From assembly GCF_903645295.1 (NCBI RefSeq), contig NZ_CAHJXM010000001.1, positions 2,109,501-2,173,500 of the forward strand: DNA of 64,000 bases, read 5' to 3'. The position numbers were made by a program, and so were the translations under genes. This document shows, piece after piece, positions 41,502 to 51,870 of this stretch (its first letter is position 1; each line of letters begins with the position of its first letter). The DNA is from Bacillus sp. Marseille-Q1617. Its GTDB lineage: Bacteria; Bacillota; Bacilli; Bacillales; Bacillaceae_B. The notes beneath the pieces are model-generated. The model was not told where the DNA came from. It saw only the letters and a list, made by a program, of their open reading frames with translations, and did no database searches.

Positions 41502-42304
41502 CTATGTCCACCCCGTTTGTTAAAAGCCCAGTGATTCGTCGGTCCATGTCCCCCGTCAATCCCAAGTCCATCCTCAATGGCAGCGCGGATATATTCTTTT
41601 GCTGTCACGACTGAATCTCTCATACCCAAGCCGTTTGCCAGCTGGGCAGTGATGGCTGCCGAGAAGGTACATCCTGTCCCGTGGGTATGGGGTGTGTCGA
41701 TTCTAGGGGAAACAAGCTCTTCAAAGCTTGTCCCATCATAGAATAAATCAACCACTTCCCCGCCGTCGGCATGCCCGCCTTTGATGACGACGGATTCCGC
41801 CCCCATTCCAACAAGAATTTTGGATGCTTCCCTTCGGTCATCCAACGATTCGATCTTCAAATCCGTCAGCACTTCTGCTTCCGGTATATTCGGTGTGATC
41901 ACAGATGTCAGCGGAATCAGTTTTTCTTTCATCGCCCGGACTGCTTCCTCTTGTAAAAGCTTCGCCCCGCCCTTTGCGATCATGACGGGGTCGACGACGA
42001 CATTCTTCCATCCATAATGATGGATTCGCTCGCTGACCGCTTCAATCACTTCACTGGAAAAAAGCATCCCGGTCTTCAGAGCGTCTGTGCCTAAATCTTC
42101 TCCGATTGCATCGATCTGCTTTACAATACCTTCGATGCTTACAGGATATACGCCATGTACACCTAATGTATTTTGTGCGGTAACAGCCGTGATTGCCGAC
42201 ATCCCGTACACACCTAATTCCTGGAACGTCTTGAGATCCGCCTGGATGCCGGCACCGCCCCCGCTGTCCGACCCTGCAATCGTCAGTGCTTTATTTACAG
42301 TCAT
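41498..42304 (-). CDS. thiD: Hydroxymethylpyrimidine (phosphate) kinase
   Basis: A 268-residue ribokinase-fold kinase of the ThiD family. It phosphorylates HMP and HMP-P in thiamine synthesis and salvage. N-terminal [29 protein letters not shown], the [15 protein letters not shown] segment, [15 protein letters not shown] and the anion-hole motif [20 protein letters not shown] with the catalytic base. ATG at 42304 (AGGCGG 8 bases upstream) is preferred to the TTG at 42310. It lies 14 bases after thiM. Confidence 0.95.
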   Translation of the reverse strand: MTVNKALTIAGSDSGGGAGIQADLKTFQELGVYGMSAITAVTAQNTLGVHGVYPVSIEGIVKQIDAIGEDLGTDALKTGMLFSSEVIEAVSERIHHYGWKNVVVDPVMIAKGGAKLLQEEAVRAMKEKLIPLTSVITPNIPEAEVLTDLKIESLDDRREASKILVGMGAESVVIKGGHADGGEVVDLFYDGTSFEELVSPRIDTPHTHGTGCTFSAAITAQLANGLGMRDSVVTAKEYIRAAIEDGLGIDGGHGPTNHWAFNKRGGHR

Positions 42305-42318
42305 GTTCAAACCCGCCT

Positions 42319-43113
42319 TTATTCTTTGATGGTTTTTATTTTAGCAAATGTTTCATCTTGTTCGCCAATCTTGGAAAGATGATCAATCAGTTCGATTTGA
42401 AAGCTTCCCGGCCCTTTTTCCGCTGCTGATCTTGCTGCTTTTTCAGCGGCGATCCCATAGGCAGAAACTGCTGTGGTCGCAGCCTTCACTAAATCCTTTT
42501 CGATTGCAGCAAAAGCGCCGATGACCGATGATAACAGACAGCCTGTACCGGTGACCTTCGTTAATAACGGATGGCCATTCGACACTTCATTGGTTGCCGT
42601 CCCATTAGAGATGACGTCCTTTTCACCCGTGATCACAATGGTGGAACCGAACTGTTTTGCCACTTTCTCGGCAAGTTCTGTGGTACTGCCACCCCCCGCA
42701 CCAGCATCTACACCTTTGATTGCCCACTTTTCTCCAGCAACATTGGCCACTTCGGCAGCATTTCCTCTTATAATTGAGACCTTTACTTCCTTCAGTATTT
42801 TCTTAGACATTTCCGTACGGAACGCCGTCGCCCCTGCGCCCACCGGATCGAGGACCACAGGTACACCTTGTTCATTTGCAGCTTTCCCTGCCATGATCAT
42901 TGCCTCGACCTCTTCACGTGACAAGGTGCCGATATTCAAAACGAGCGCCCCCGAAATCCTTGCCATGTCCTCCACTTCTTCCTTAGCATATGCCATCACT
43001 GGCGATGCCCCGAGCGATAGCAGACCATTCGCGGTGAAATTCGTCACCACGACATTTGTAATATTATGTACGAGCGGATTTTTTTCTCTTAACTTAGTCA
43101 CCAATTCAAACAT
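42319..43113 (-). CDS. thiM: Hydroxyethylthiazole kinase
   Basis: A 264-residue ThiM. It phosphorylates the thiazole alcohol salvaged from thiamine breakdown. N-terminal [38 protein letters not shown] (ATP/substrate region), [15 protein letters not shown] and the anion-hole [15 protein letters not shown]. Together with ThiD and ThiE it forms a thiazole/HMP salvage pathway to thiamine phosphate. GGAGGGG precedes the ATG. It is the first gene of the operon. Confidence 0.95.
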   Translation of the reverse strand: MFELVTKLREKNPLVHNITNVVVTNFTANGLLSLGASPVMAYAKEEVEDMARISGALVLNIGTLSREEVEAMIMAGKAANEQGVPVVLDPVGAGATAFRTEMSKKILKEVKVSIIRGNAAEVANVAGEKWAIKGVDAGAGGGSTTELAEKVAKQFGSTIVITGEKDVISNGTATNEVSNGHPLLTKVTGTGCLLSSVIGAFAAIEKDLVKAATTAVSAYGIAAEKAARSAAEKGPGSFQIELIDHLSKIGEQDETFAKIKTIKE

Positions 43114-43177
43114 AAACGTACCCCTCCCGAAAATGTTATCCTTTTCATCACCATTCTACCACTTCATCCCTCAAGAT

Positions 43178-43225
43178 GCCCGTCCCAGCCTGCATTAACG
43201 CGTTAATGCGGAGCGGGACGGGCCT
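43178..43225. repeat. Palindromic repeat, copy 3
   Basis: GCCCGTCCCAGCCTGCATTA and its mate TAATGCGGAGCGGGACGGGC pair with two mismatches around ACGCGT (MluI-like centre). It lies downstream of nothing obvious on plus, between thiM's start and the 3' end of the pentapeptide gene, so it may terminate the latter. Confidence 0.85.
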
Positions 43226-43341
43226 TTATTAACTGGCTGGTCATCATTCTAACCCCAAATCCATGATCAGACTGAAATGGCCGTGTTACAGCAATTCAGA
43301 CGATTAACAACAAGTCATGGGATAGTGTACGACAGCCGTTT

Positions 43342-43989
43342 TTACTCTTTCACTTTCAAACCCAGCAGGGAAGCAAAGGAAACAGCCTGCTGAGGAGAGA
43401 CGATACATCCTCTCAGGTTATCAGCTTCTACATTGATCTTCTCAAAGAAGCTTGAGCTGATATCGATTCCCTTCAGGTTGGTCACCGTAAAATCAATGTC
43501 GTTCAGGTCGCACTGATCAAATGTTGTTTTTTCCAGCCGGCTTTGATAGAAATTCGAGCTGTGTAAAGTAGATTTCTCAAACAGGACCTGTTTTAGCCTC
43601 GCCTCTATGAAACTACTGATATTCAGGATGCAATTTTCAAATGAGACATTTTTTAAGTGGGCTTGTGAAAGGTCGAGCCCTAGCAGTTTGCAATCTTTGA
43701 ACGTTACCCTGTGAAAGATCCCTTCTTCAAAACGGGTGTTGGATAAATCGCAGTTATCAAAGACCACATCCGTCAAATCCGCTTTCCGAAAGGAGGAATT
43801 CAAAAGTCTTACACTCTTGAAATATACGCTTGAGACATGCAGCTTTTCCAACTCTTCCCCTTCTACAAATGCATTCCGGATTTCACATTCTGCCAATAGG
43901 GGATCTTCTTCATAGTAAACATCTTCAAACTGTGCTTTTTTCAAATTTGGTTGGATTTTTGGTTTATCTATTTTCAATCGATTCGTCAT
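43342..43989 (-). CDS. Pentapeptide-repeat protein
   Basis: A 215-residue soluble protein of tandem A(D/N)LXX pentapeptides, e.g. NSSFRKADLTDVVFDNCDLSNTRFEEGIF, LLGLDLSQAHLKNVSFENCILN, ARLKQVLFEKSTLHSSNFYQSRLEKTTFDQCDL. These form a right-handed beta-helix that can mimic DNA (gyrase-protecting Qnr/MfpA types) or scaffold binding partners; no specific subfamily is evident. Start ATG at 43989 follows GGGGAAGT; a longer frame from 44001 exists. Confidence 0.85.
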   Translation of the reverse strand: MTNRLKIDKPKIQPNLKKAQFEDVYYEEDPLLAECEIRNAFVEGEELEKLHVSSVYFKSVRLLNSSFRKADLTDVVFDNCDLSNTRFEEGIFHRVTFKDCKLLGLDLSQAHLKNVSFENCILNISSFIEARLKQVLFEKSTLHSSNFYQSRLEKTTFDQCDLNDIDFTVTNLKGIDISSSFFEKINVEADNLRGCIVSPQQAVSFASLLGLKVKE

Positions 43990-44120
43990 ACTTCCCCTCA
44001 TCCTTTCAGCTTTTCGAGCACCATATAACGTATTGTAGAAAAAGAAAAAAACGAATATAAGACTTTAATTTCGATGAAGACTCTGCTACTCATTGCTGTC
44101 ACGCAGCTTAAGGAAACAAA

Positions 44121-44178
44121 TTCAAGGCCCGTCCCAGCGTGCGTTAACGCGTTAACGCACGCTGGGACGGGCCTTGAA
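44121..44178. repeat. Palindromic repeat, copy 4 (58-bp perfect palindrome)
   Basis: The sequence from TTCAAGGCCCGTCCCAGCGT through the centre TTAACGC|GTTAAC to its mirror ACGCTGGGACGGGCCTTGAA is perfectly self-complementary over 58 bases, the best copy in the window. It follows the lactate/glycolate permease gene end and precedes a standard terminator. Confidence 0.92.
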
Positions 44179-44194
44179 AAAAGCCTGCCAACTG

Positions 44195-44232
44195 AAAACC
44201 ACCAGCCCATTCATCACAGGTCTGGTGGTTTT
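44195..44232 (-). terminator. Terminator of the permease gene
   Basis: AAAACCACCAG pairs perfectly with CTGGTGGTTTT across 16 bases and lies 38 bases after the permease stop at 44271. Confidence 0.82.
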
Positions 44233-44270
44233 GAATAGATAGTATTCTTTTTTATACGCTTGTCACTATA

Positions 44271-46064
44271 CTATCCCTGCTTCACTTTAGGACCGCTGAT
44301 ATCTTTCGTAAGCAGTAAGCTGCTGCGCTTATTGTTTGTTGCAATGATATACATGGCCCCAATGGCAATGGCGGCCACGATGAAGGATCCGAGATTAAAT
44401 AATCCTTTTTCAGAGTACCAAACGATCGAATAGCCCAATGATCCTGCAAACAGGGCATAGTAGGCAAACGGAAGCAGCGTTTTTCGAATGACGGCCCCTT
44501 CTTTCCCTACCAACCCTACAACCGCGGATGCTGCAACGACGTTGTGAACGCAGATCATGTTTCCAGCTGCCCCGCCGACTGCCTGCAAGGCAACGATCCA
44601 AGTGGCGTCTACACCGATTTGGGAACCAACATCAAATTGGAAAAGGGAAAACATCATATTACTGACGGTGTTACTGCCAGCGATGAAGGCCCCCATACCA
44701 CCAATGAAGGTGGAAAAGAGCGGCCAATACTCACCGGCTAACGCTGCCACTCCGTTGGCTAATTCAATCGGCATTTTTTCAAAACCGGCTGCCCCTCCTC
44801 CTGTGTTCAAAAACACTTGAACCATCGGAACGGTGAAAACAAGAGCTGTCGATGCGGCAATCATCGTTTTCCCGGATTGTGCCCATGCCCGCTTGTATGC
44901 GCCTCCGTTCATCCCATGAAGGAAGAATGTAATCAATGATACAACGATGAAGATGGTGCCCGGTAAATACAACGGCTGGAAGCTTGAACTGATGTCCGTA
45001 CCAAAGATGTTCGGGATCGTAATTTTCCACGCTTGCATCCACTCCAGAAATGGAAGCGATTTCAATCTGGTCAATACCAAAAACAGCCCTACGAGAATAT
45101 ACGGGGTCCATGCACGAACCATGCTCATGCTTCCGCTTTTATGAGCGATGTCCTTGATTTCAAGCTTCCCGCTCCATTCAGGATCCCATTTTGACTTTTC
45201 TTCAAAATCCCAAGCTTCTTCTTTAGGAGGCATAAGAAATCCTTTTTTTGCTGCCGTAATCACGATGGCAAGACCGACTAATCCACCAATCATGGATGGG
45301 AATTCTGGTCCCAGCAAATTCGCTACAATAAGGTAAGGGATTGTCATGGCGAAAGCTGCAAAAATAGCAAACTTCCATACTTTGATTCCTTCTGAGAACG
45401 ATTTGTTTTTCCCAAAGAACCTGGTCATCAACGCCACCACAAACAATGGAATGAGTGTACCCGTGATCATGTGGAGCAGCGCTACCTTTGTCCCGATATC
45501 GGTAACAAAGGCCAATAAGTTGGAAGTGATGCCTGCATCAGCCGATAAACCTGTTTGGACCCCCACGAGGATCGGTGTACCGACGGCCCCGAATGATACA
45601 GGTGTACTTTGAATCACCATCCCGGCAATAACGGCTGCCATAGCCGGGAACCCGAGTCCCACCAGCAAAGGAACAGCGACTGCCGCAGGTGTTCCAAATC
45701 CTGCAGAACCTTCAATGAAAGAACCAAATAGCCAAGCAATGATAATGACTTGAATCCTTCTGTCTGCCGAGATGTCCGTAAAGCCCTGACGGATTGTCTT
45801 GATGCCGCCGCTCTCCTGCAGCGTGTTCAATAACAAGATCGCTCCGAAAATGATGTACAAAAGAGTCCCCGCGACGACCAATCCGTTCACAGAGGCTGCA
45901 GCCACATTGGCTCCTGGTACTTTCCATACAAATAATGCAAGCCCGACTGCGACTAAATAAGAAATGGGCATTGCCTTACTTGCCGGCCACCTGAGACCAA
46001 CGAGGAAAATACCTACTGCCAGGATGGGTAAAAGAGATAAGATTGCCAACATACCAGTACTCAT
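44271..46064 (-). CDS. L-lactate/glycolate permease (LctP family)
   Basis: A 597-residue LctP-family permease of 12-13 membrane segments. N-terminal [23 protein letters not shown], the conserved [26 protein letters not shown] and [16 protein letters not shown] re-entrant-type region, and [24 protein letters not shown]. The family includes LctP and GlcA (glycolate), which cannot be separated by sequence. The adjoining malate synthase G and GlcDEF genes favour glycolate uptake. Start ATG at 46064 follows AAGGGG. Its promoter region has two operator-like motifs. Confidence 0.85.
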   Translation of the reverse strand: MSTGMLAILSLLPILAVGIFLVGLRWPASKAMPISYLVAVGLALFVWKVPGANVAAASVNGLVVAGTLLYIIFGAILLLNTLQESGGIKTIRQGFTDISADRRIQVIIIAWLFGSFIEGSAGFGTPAAVAVPLLVGLGFPAMAAVIAGMVIQSTPVSFGAVGTPILVGVQTGLSADAGITSNLLAFVTDIGTKVALLHMITGTLIPLFVVALMTRFFGKNKSFSEGIKVWKFAIFAAFAMTIPYLIVANLLGPEFPSMIGGLVGLAIVITAAKKGFLMPPKEEAWDFEEKSKWDPEWSGKLEIKDIAHKSGSMSMVRAWTPYILVGLFLVLTRLKSLPFLEWMQAWKITIPNIFGTDISSSFQPLYLPGTIFIVVSLITFFLHGMNGGAYKRAWAQSGKTMIAASTALVFTVPMVQVFLNTGGGAAGFEKMPIELANGVAALAGEYWPLFSTFIGGMGAFIAGSNTVSNMMFSLFQFDVGSQIGVDATWIVALQAVGGAAGNMICVHNVVAASAVVGLVGKEGAVIRKTLLPFAYYALFAGSLGYSIVWYSEKGLFNLGSFIVAAIAIGAMYIIATNNKRSSLLLTKDISGPKVKQG

Positions 46065-46083
46065 GAAACGTTTCCCCTTTCCG

Positions 46084-46110
46084 TTTTGTAATACCAAACA
46101 CCGTTTCTTT
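46084..46110 (-). promoter_or_regulatory. GTTTC-type operator-like motif, site A (permease)
   Basis: TTTTGTAATACCAAAC-AC-CGTTTCT matches the motif found before malate synthase G (50238) and glcE (54547), with the same spacing to a downstream CGTTTC half-site. It lies 20-46 bases before the permease ATG. Confidence 0.6.
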
Positions 46111-46133
46111 AAAACTGCATACTAAGCAACACT

Positions 46134-46166
46134 GTTATATAACCCATTCACGCGTTGTTATATAAC
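46134..46166 (-). promoter_or_regulatory. Pair of GTTATATAAC palindromes
   Basis: GTTATATAAC occurs at 46134-46143 and 46157-46166, starting 23 bases apart (about two helical turns), a classic arrangement of cooperatively bound repressor sites. It lies between the permease and IclR genes; the IclR regulator is a natural candidate ligand-responsive binder (inference). Confidence 0.5.
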
Positions 46167-46246
46167 ATTACGGAATCCTACCTAAAATTATACATACATT
46201 CCGGCTTGTTTCAATTACTTTTTAGAAAATTTATAATTTTTAAAAT

Positions 46247-46289
46247 AAAACAGCCCTATTTTCCTGTAACGGAAAAATAGAGCTGTTTT
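46247..46289 (-). terminator. Terminator of the IclR gene
   Basis: AAAACAGC-C/T-CTATTTTTCC pairs around GTTACAG with one mismatch; a TTTTA tract follows on the minus strand. Confidence 0.75.
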
Positions 46290-46299
46290 CTCACATCAT

Positions 46300-47073
46300 T
46301 TAATTGGTATGAACATGGCCGAGCCGGGCAGATATCTGCTTTGCAATCTGAGGGATCCTTACTTTCAATTCTTCCATCCGCTGCCCGGACATACGCATCG
46401 TCGGACCGGAGATACTGAGTGCAGCAACCACCTTTTCAAGATGATCGAAAATCGGGGCCGCGATGCATGTGATCCCGTACTCATTTTCCTCCAGATCGAG
46501 CGCATAGCCGGTTTGCTTCACCCTGATCAGTTCTTTCAAAAATTGATCTTTATCGGTAATCGTCTGATCGGTGTGCATCGGCATTCCCTTGCGATCAAGT
46601 ATGTCGATAACGTCGTTTGTCGGAAGATGAGCGAGAATCGCTTTTCCTACCGACGTACAGTGCATCGGCGCCCTTTTTCCAACCTTTGAATGCATCCTGA
46701 GCACTTCATTGCCTTCAAGCTTCTCAATATACACCACTTCGCCCTGGTCATACACAACAAGATGGATGACTTCATTTGTCTCTTCTTCAAGCTCCAGTAA
46801 AAAGGGCTTCGCTTCCTCGCGCAGATCAATCGATTCCAATAACCTTGAGCTGATTTCGAGGAATTTATAACCAAGCTTATAACGCCCCGTCAATTCGTCC
46901 TGCTCAATGAAGCCGTACTGAACGAGAGTTGTCAGAATACGGTAGACAGAGCTTTTATTTATGTCGATCTGATTCGCGATTTCAGTCACACCCATACCGC
47001 CCTTTTTCATACTGATCAACAGGATGATATCCAGCGACCGGCTGACGGATTTGACCATATTTTCTCTTTCCAC
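46300..47073 (-). CDS. IclR-family transcriptional regulator
   Basis: A 257-residue IclR regulator. Winged helix: SLDIILLISMKKGGMGVTEIANQIDINKSSVYRILTTLVQYGFIE (about 9-55). The C-terminal effector domain has the family core CTSVGKAILAHLP and YALDLEENEYGITCIAAPIFDHLEKVVAALSISGP, as in regulators that bind glyoxylate, pyruvate or aromatic acids. Starts at GTG 47073 (AGAGGTG six bases upstream) or GTG 47082/ATG 47058. It sits in the glycolate locus between the permease and FAH gene and is likely to sense a pathway intermediate. Confidence 0.88.
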   Translation of the reverse strand: MERENMVKSVSRSLDIILLISMKKGGMGVTEIANQIDINKSSVYRILTTLVQYGFIEQDELTGRYKLGYKFLEISSRLLESIDLREEAKPFLLELEEETNEVIHLVVYDQGEVVYIEKLEGNEVLRMHSKVGKRAPMHCTSVGKAILAHLPTNDVIDILDRKGMPMHTDQTITDKDQFLKELIRVKQTGYALDLEENEYGITCIAAPIFDHLEKVVAALSISGPTMRMSGQRMEELKVRIPQIAKQISARLGHVHTN

Positions 47074-47134
47074 ATCTTTCACCTCTGCTGAAAAAACAAC
47101 TTGCCTTCCATTATATCACAATCAACCATATAGC

Positions 47135-47914
47135 TTACGATATTCCGACTCTATTCCCGGAAGCCACAAAGGAATTCTTCAATTTCCCGATTTCCTTGAT
47201 TTCGCATTCGATCACGTCTCCCGCTCCAACCATTTCAGCACCTGCTGGACTACCGGTTAAAATGACATCCCCCGGCTTCAACGTCATCACTTTCGTCAGA
47301 TAGGATATCATCTCCCGGATCGGTACAATCATCAAATCAGTCGGGCTGTTTTGCTTTTCTTCACCATTCAGTCTCGCCTCAACGTTGATGGTAAAAGGAT
47401 CCAGTTCTGTTTCGATTACAGGCCCGATCGGGGTGAAGGTATCGAATGACTTCCCGATCGTCCAGTGACCGGCCTCGTGGAAGAATTGAGGAGCCGTGAC
47501 ATCATTACCGACTGTGTAGCCAAATACGTAATCAAGGATATCTCCCTCCCCCACATTTTTCGCTTCCTTTCCTATCACCACTGCGAGTTCCGACTCGAAT
47601 TTTACTGAATCAATGTTTTCTGGTATGAGGATGTCTTCTTCGGGTCCGATAACAGATGACGCCGGCTTGAAGAAAAACACTGGGATATCAGGCAAAGATT
47701 CCGGTAATTCGTCCTTCTTGGATACGAAATTGGCTCCGATGCCAATGATTTGATTTGGTTCCAGCGGGGCGAGGAACTTCACCTCATTCGCGGCGTATAC
47801 ATGTCCCGTGTATTCCCATTCTGAAAAGATATCCCCCTTGATCTGCTTGATGCTGCTGCCGTCCAGTACTCCTGTATATTCTTCATTTCCTGTCTGGAAT
47901 CTAGTGAATTTCAT
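47135..47914 (-). CDS. Fumarylacetoacetate hydrolase family protein
   Basis: A 259-residue FAH-fold protein: GIGANFVSKKD..., FFFKPASSVIGPEEDILIP, SVKFESELAVVIGKEAKNV (metal-binding Glu in FESELAVVIG), GYTVGNDVTAPQFF and GDVILTGSPAGAEMVGAGD. The family hydrolyses or decarboxylates 2-oxo acids such as acylpyruvates, oxaloacetate or 2-hydroxyhepta-2,4-dienedioate. In this locus oxaloacetate or a glyoxylate condensation product is a plausible substrate; the sequence does not decide. Directly upstream of the IclR gene with 61 bases between, likely one unit. Confidence 0.82.
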   Translation of the reverse strand: MKFTRFQTGNEEYTGVLDGSSIKQIKGDIFSEWEYTGHVYAANEVKFLAPLEPNQIIGIGANFVSKKDELPESLPDIPVFFFKPASSVIGPEEDILIPENIDSVKFESELAVVIGKEAKNVGEGDILDYVFGYTVGNDVTAPQFFHEAGHWTIGKSFDTFTPIGPVIETELDPFTINVEARLNGEEKQNSPTDLMIVPIREMISYLTKVMTLKPGDVILTGSPAGAEMVGAGDVIECEIKEIGKLKNSFVASGNRVGIS

Positions 47915-47986
47915 TGTGTAATCCCCTTTCGTTGAATTCTTGAAAAATCGTTTGTATTCGTAACCCCTTGTTCATTTTATAAAACA

Positions 47987-48011
47987 GGGCATTCCAATTA
48001 ACAGAATGCCC
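47987..48011 (-). terminator. Terminator after malate synthase G
   Basis: GGGCATTC-CAATTAACA-GAATGCCC is a perfect 8-bp stem; on the minus strand it is followed by TGTTTTATA. Confidence 0.8.
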
Positions 48012-48023
48012 ATCTCAACTATC

Positions 48024-50204
48024 CTATTCTTGTTTCACAGGATACTTCGCCTTTGCCTCAATCCGTCTCCGGTGCAGAATCGGTTCAGTGTATCCGTTTG
48101 GCTGATCATACCCTTTGAAGACAAGATCACAAGTAGCTTGGAAAGCAATGGACTGATCATAGTCTTCAGCCATCGGACGATAGGAAGGGTCGCCTGCGTT
48201 CTGCTCATCCACGACTTTCGCCATCCGTTTCAGCGTTTCCATCACCTGTTCTTCTGTGCAGATGCCGTGGTGAAGCCAGTTTGCCATATGCTGACTGGAG
48301 ATACGCAGCGTAGCGCGGTCCTCCATCAGACCGACGTTGTTGATATCAGGCACCTTCGAGCACCCCACTCCATGTTCTACCCAGCGGACAACATACCCAA
48401 GGATGCCCTGTGCATTGTTATCAAGCTCCTGCTGGATTTCTTCAGCCGACCATGAAGGGTTCTCTGCAGCAGGGATCGTTAAAATGTCATCCCGAAGCTC
48501 CGCAGATTTTTCGGCCAGCTGCTCCTGTACAGTCGGCACGAATACTTCATGATAGTGAAGGGCGTGCAATGTAGCAGCAGTCGGTGAAGGGACCCATGCT
48601 GTATTAGCTCCCGCCTGTAGATGGCCGATCTTCTGCTGCATCATGTCAGCCATCCTGTCAGGCATAGCCCACATGCCTTTACCGATCTGAGCGCGTCCCT
48701 GGAATCCTGCAGCAAGACCCACCTGTACGTTTGATTTCTCATATCCCTGAAGCCATTTTGTCGCTTTCATATCATTCTTCCTGATCATCGGGCCGGCTTC
48801 CATCGAAGTATGCATTTCATCGCCGGTACGATCGAGGAATCCTGTGTTGATGAACACGATCCGCTCCTTCACCTTGCTGATGCAGTTCTTTAGATTGAGC
48901 GTCGTGCGCCGCTCTTCATCCATGACCCCGATTTTCAGAGTGTTTCGTTCTAAATCAAGCAGGTCCTCCACTCTATCGAAGAGTTCATTGGCAAACGCCA
49001 CTTCTTCAGAACCATGCATCTTTGGCTTCACGATATAGACCGAGCCTTTGGATGTATTTTGATAGCTGCCCGTTCCACGAAGGGTGTGCTTGGCTATTAA
49101 ACTCGTAATCACGGTATCTAGTATTCCTTCATGCACTTCGGATCCTTCTTGATCCAATACCGCACTGTTGGTCATGAGGTGGCCGACATTCCGCACGAAC
49201 ATGAGCGAACGGCCGGATAAAGCAAATTCCTTTCCATCAGGAGACGTATATGTCCGATCAAAATTCAACGTCCGTGTCATGGTTTTGCCTGCTTTATCAA
49301 AGACTGCTGCCAGGTCACCCTTCATGAGGCCCAGCCAATTACGGTACACAAGAACTTTATCCTCAGCATCGACTGCCGCTACCGAATCCTCGCAGTCCAT
49401 GATGGTCGTAACGGCTGATTCAAGCACGATGTCCTTGATATTGGCGTCATCCGACGCACCGATCGGATGCTTTTCGTCGAATTGGATTTCAATATGGAGG
49501 CGGTTATTCTTCAATAGGACAGATGAAGGATCTGAAGCCTCTCCCTGAAAGCCTGTAAACTTGGATTCCTCTGAAAGCCCTGTCGTTTTTCCGTTTGAAA
49601 GTGTAACAACTAACTTTCCATCATTGACTTCATACTTCAATGCTTCTTTATGGGAAGCGTCTTGTAATGGTACCGATTGATCTAAGAAGTTCCTTCCAAA
49701 ATCGATGACTTTTTCACCGCGGACTGGATTGTATGCACCTTTCCGGTCTGCTCCGTCTGCTTCACTGATCGCGTCGGTTCCATAAAGTGCATCGTACAGG
49801 CTGCCCCACCGTGCATTCGCAGCATTGATGGCGTACCGTGCATTATTGACAGGAACGACCAGCTGAGGACCAGCCTGCATAGCCACTTCCTCATCGACAT
49901 TTTCAGTTGTCACATCAAAGTTTTCCACTTCCGGTTCTAAGTAGCCGATTTCATTCAGAAACGATTTGTATTCGTTGAAATCGAATTCTTTATTCCCTTT
50001 ATGCCAGTTGTTGAGCTTTTCTTGAATCTCATCCCGTCTGTTCAGCAATGCTTTGTTCTTAGGAGTCAGGTCCTGCACCAGTTCACCGAATCCCGTCCAG
50101 AAAGCATCCCTTTCCAGCCCGGTGCCGGGAAGGACTTCGGTATTGATAAATTCATATAACTGTTGATCTGCCTTAAGGGATCCTGCATTTACATAATTGC
50201 TCAT
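48024..50204 (-). CDS. glcB: Malate synthase G
   Basis: A 726-residue malate synthase of the G class (about 723 in E. coli), unlike the A class of about 530. It condenses glyoxylate with acetyl-CoA to malate. Landmarks: [20 protein letters not shown] (the G-class signature with acidic residues), [30 protein letters not shown], the [21 protein letters not shown] helix, [21 protein letters not shown] (catalytic Asp/Glu region), and [19 protein letters not shown]. Start ATG at 50204 has AGGAGGA 8 bases upstream; the frame to 50306 would cross the operator-like site B. Downstream of glcDEF in the same direction. Confidence 0.95.
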   Translation of the reverse strand: MSNYVNAGSLKADQQLYEFINTEVLPGTGLERDAFWTGFGELVQDLTPKNKALLNRRDEIQEKLNNWHKGNKEFDFNEYKSFLNEIGYLEPEVENFDVTTENVDEEVAMQAGPQLVVPVNNARYAINAANARWGSLYDALYGTDAISEADGADRKGAYNPVRGEKVIDFGRNFLDQSVPLQDASHKEALKYEVNDGKLVVTLSNGKTTGLSEESKFTGFQGEASDPSSVLLKNNRLHIEIQFDEKHPIGASDDANIKDIVLESAVTTIMDCEDSVAAVDAEDKVLVYRNWLGLMKGDLAAVFDKAGKTMTRTLNFDRTYTSPDGKEFALSGRSLMFVRNVGHLMTNSAVLDQEGSEVHEGILDTVITSLIAKHTLRGTGSYQNTSKGSVYIVKPKMHGSEEVAFANELFDRVEDLLDLERNTLKIGVMDEERRTTLNLKNCISKVKERIVFINTGFLDRTGDEMHTSMEAGPMIRKNDMKATKWLQGYEKSNVQVGLAAGFQGRAQIGKGMWAMPDRMADMMQQKIGHLQAGANTAWVPSPTAATLHALHYHEVFVPTVQEQLAEKSAELRDDILTIPAAENPSWSAEEIQQELDNNAQGILGYVVRWVEHGVGCSKVPDINNVGLMEDRATLRISSQHMANWLHHGICTEEQVMETLKRMAKVVDEQNAGDPSYRPMAEDYDQSIAFQATCDLVFKGYDQPNGYTEPILHRRRIEAKAKYPVKQE

Positions 50205-50237
50205 TATTCGATTCCTCCTATTTAATGAAAACTTTGT

Positions 50238-50262
50238 GTTTCTTATTAAGAAACAACGTTTC
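50238..50262 (-). promoter_or_regulatory. GTTTC-type operator-like motif, site B (malate synthase)
   Basis: GTTTCTTATTAAGAAAC is a perfect 17-bp palindrome and is followed by AA-CGTTTCG. Same plan as sites A and C. It lies 34-58 bases upstream of the glcB ATG. Confidence 0.65.
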
Positions 50263-50405
50263 GCATTTGTTAAAAAAATGATATCACGTTCAGGCGTAGC
50301 ATTCAATTAATTTTCAAACAATTCCGCATTTTAATTAGGCTTGCCTGGAACTGTTCAAGCAGTTTGAGTCAGAATTCACGCAGCATGCGTATGATTACTG
50401 CTTAA

Positions 50406-51866
50406 CTATAAAGTAACCGTCTCCTGCTGCGCTTTCATTTCTTTCTTGATTTCCACACAGCGCCCCGGGCTCGGGAACAATTTGCCGCCATTCAATAGAT
50501 TGTCAGGGTTGAAGACTTCCCTGATATTGCTCTGGGCAATGATTTCGTCATCATTGAACACAAAGCGCATCTCTTCTTTCTTCTCAATGCCGACTCCATG
50601 CTCACCGGTGATGGAACCGCCAGCGTCTGCACAAGCCTTCAAGCATTCACTTCCGGCTTTTAATGCCTTCTCCGTTTCACCCGGAATCCTCGCGTCGAAC
50701 AGGACCAGCGGATGCAAATTCCCATCCCCTGCATGAAAAATATTCGCGATCCGCAATCCGTATTCTGCACTAATCTCATTGATTCTTTTCAGCACCTCAG
50801 GCAGCCTGCTCCTCGGGATGACGCCGTCCTGGACGAGGTAGTCGGGTGAGATCGCTCCCATCGCGCCAAACCCTGTCTTTCGGTTGGCCCACCATCTTCC
50901 CCTCTCAAGCTCATCCTGAGCCACCTTCACTTCACGTACGTTTCTCGCTCTGCACACTTCTAGAATCTGATTGATTTGTTCATCTATTCCTGCTGATATC
51001 CCGTCAACTTCAATCAACAGAAGGGCTTCAATATCCTTAGGGTGTCCCACCGGAAAAGCGGCTGCCTCGACCCCTTCAATCGCGATTTTGTCCATCATTT
51101 CGAGAGCTGCAGGAACAATCCCTTTTGAGATGATATCCGAAACAGCCTGACTGCCGTCTTCCACCCGGTCAAAATAAGCGAGCACCGTCTGCTTCGCTTC
51201 AGGATTCTTCAAGATGCGCACGGTGATTTTCGTGACGATCCCCAAGGTCCCTTCTGAACCAGTTAACAGCCCCAGCAAATCATACCCCGGTGCGTCAGGG
51301 ATCCCGTTATCGCCGATATTGATGATTTCCCCGTTCGGCAGCACGACTTCTAGTCCAAGAATGTGATTAGTGGTAACGCCATATTTTAAACAATGGGCGC
51401 CGCCGGCATTCTCCGCGACGTTTCCGCCGATCGTACAACAATATTGACTGGATGGATCTGGTGCATAATAATAGCCCCTGTCAGAGATGGAATTCGTCAG
51501 CTTCAGATTGACAAAACCGGGCTCTACCACCGCACGCCGATTTTCCAGGTCCACGCTTAAAAGGCGTTTCATCAGGACGAGGCTGATGATGACCTCCCCA
51601 TTGATCGGGATCGCACCGCCCGAGAGACCGGTACCGGCACCTCTTGCCAGGAAAGGAAGCCCATTTTCCGAGCAATATTTTACAAGCTTCGCGACCTCCT
51701 CCGTGTCTTTCGGAAACACGACCGCTTTCGGCAGATGCTTATGAAGGGTAAAGCCGTCGCAGTCATAGGCAATCAGATCCTCTTTGTGATGAAGGATGCT
51801 ATTCGGGCCGCTTACAAGCCGGGCAAGGCCTTTAATGTACGGATCCTTCGTTTTCAGTTTCTTCAT
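50406..51866 (-). CDS. glcD: Glycolate oxidase FAD subunit GlcD
   Basis: A 487-residue FAD-linked oxidase of the GlcD/LDH-D family. Landmarks: PKAVVFPKDTEEVAKLVKYCSENGLPFLARGAGTGLSGGAIPI (FAD-binding), SSQYCCTIGGNVAENAGGAHCLKYGVTTNHI, GYDLLGLLTGSEGTLGIVTKITVRI, and the C-terminal HAGDGNLHPLVLFD and EHGVGIEKKEEM with the catalytic His/Glu. It oxidises glycolate to glyoxylate with GlcE and GlcF. ATG at 51866 follows AGGAGGGGGAATGAGGGG, starting four bases after the glcF stop. The longer frame to 51956 is inside glcF. Confidence 0.93.
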   Translation of the reverse strand: MKKLKTKDPYIKGLARLVSGPNSILHHKEDLIAYDCDGFTLHKHLPKAVVFPKDTEEVAKLVKYCSENGLPFLARGAGTGLSGGAIPINGEVIISLVLMKRLLSVDLENRRAVVEPGFVNLKLTNSISDRGYYYAPDPSSQYCCTIGGNVAENAGGAHCLKYGVTTNHILGLEVVLPNGEIINIGDNGIPDAPGYDLLGLLTGSEGTLGIVTKITVRILKNPEAKQTVLAYFDRVEDGSQAVSDIISKGIVPAALEMMDKIAIEGVEAAAFPVGHPKDIEALLLIEVDGISAGIDEQINQILEVCRARNVREVKVAQDELERGRWWANRKTGFGAMGAISPDYLVQDGVIPRSRLPEVLKRINEISAEYGLRIANIFHAGDGNLHPLVLFDARIPGETEKALKAGSECLKACADAGGSITGEHGVGIEKKEEMRFVFNDDEIIAQSNIREVFNPDNLLNGGKLFPSPGRCVEIKKEMKAQQETVTL

Positions 51867-51870
51867 CCCC

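Noticed and set aside
42319..43180. Thiamine (TPP) riboswitch before thiM
   Set aside because: The conserved CTGAGA and ACCTGATCTGG-like elements are not found between the palindromic repeat and the thiM start.
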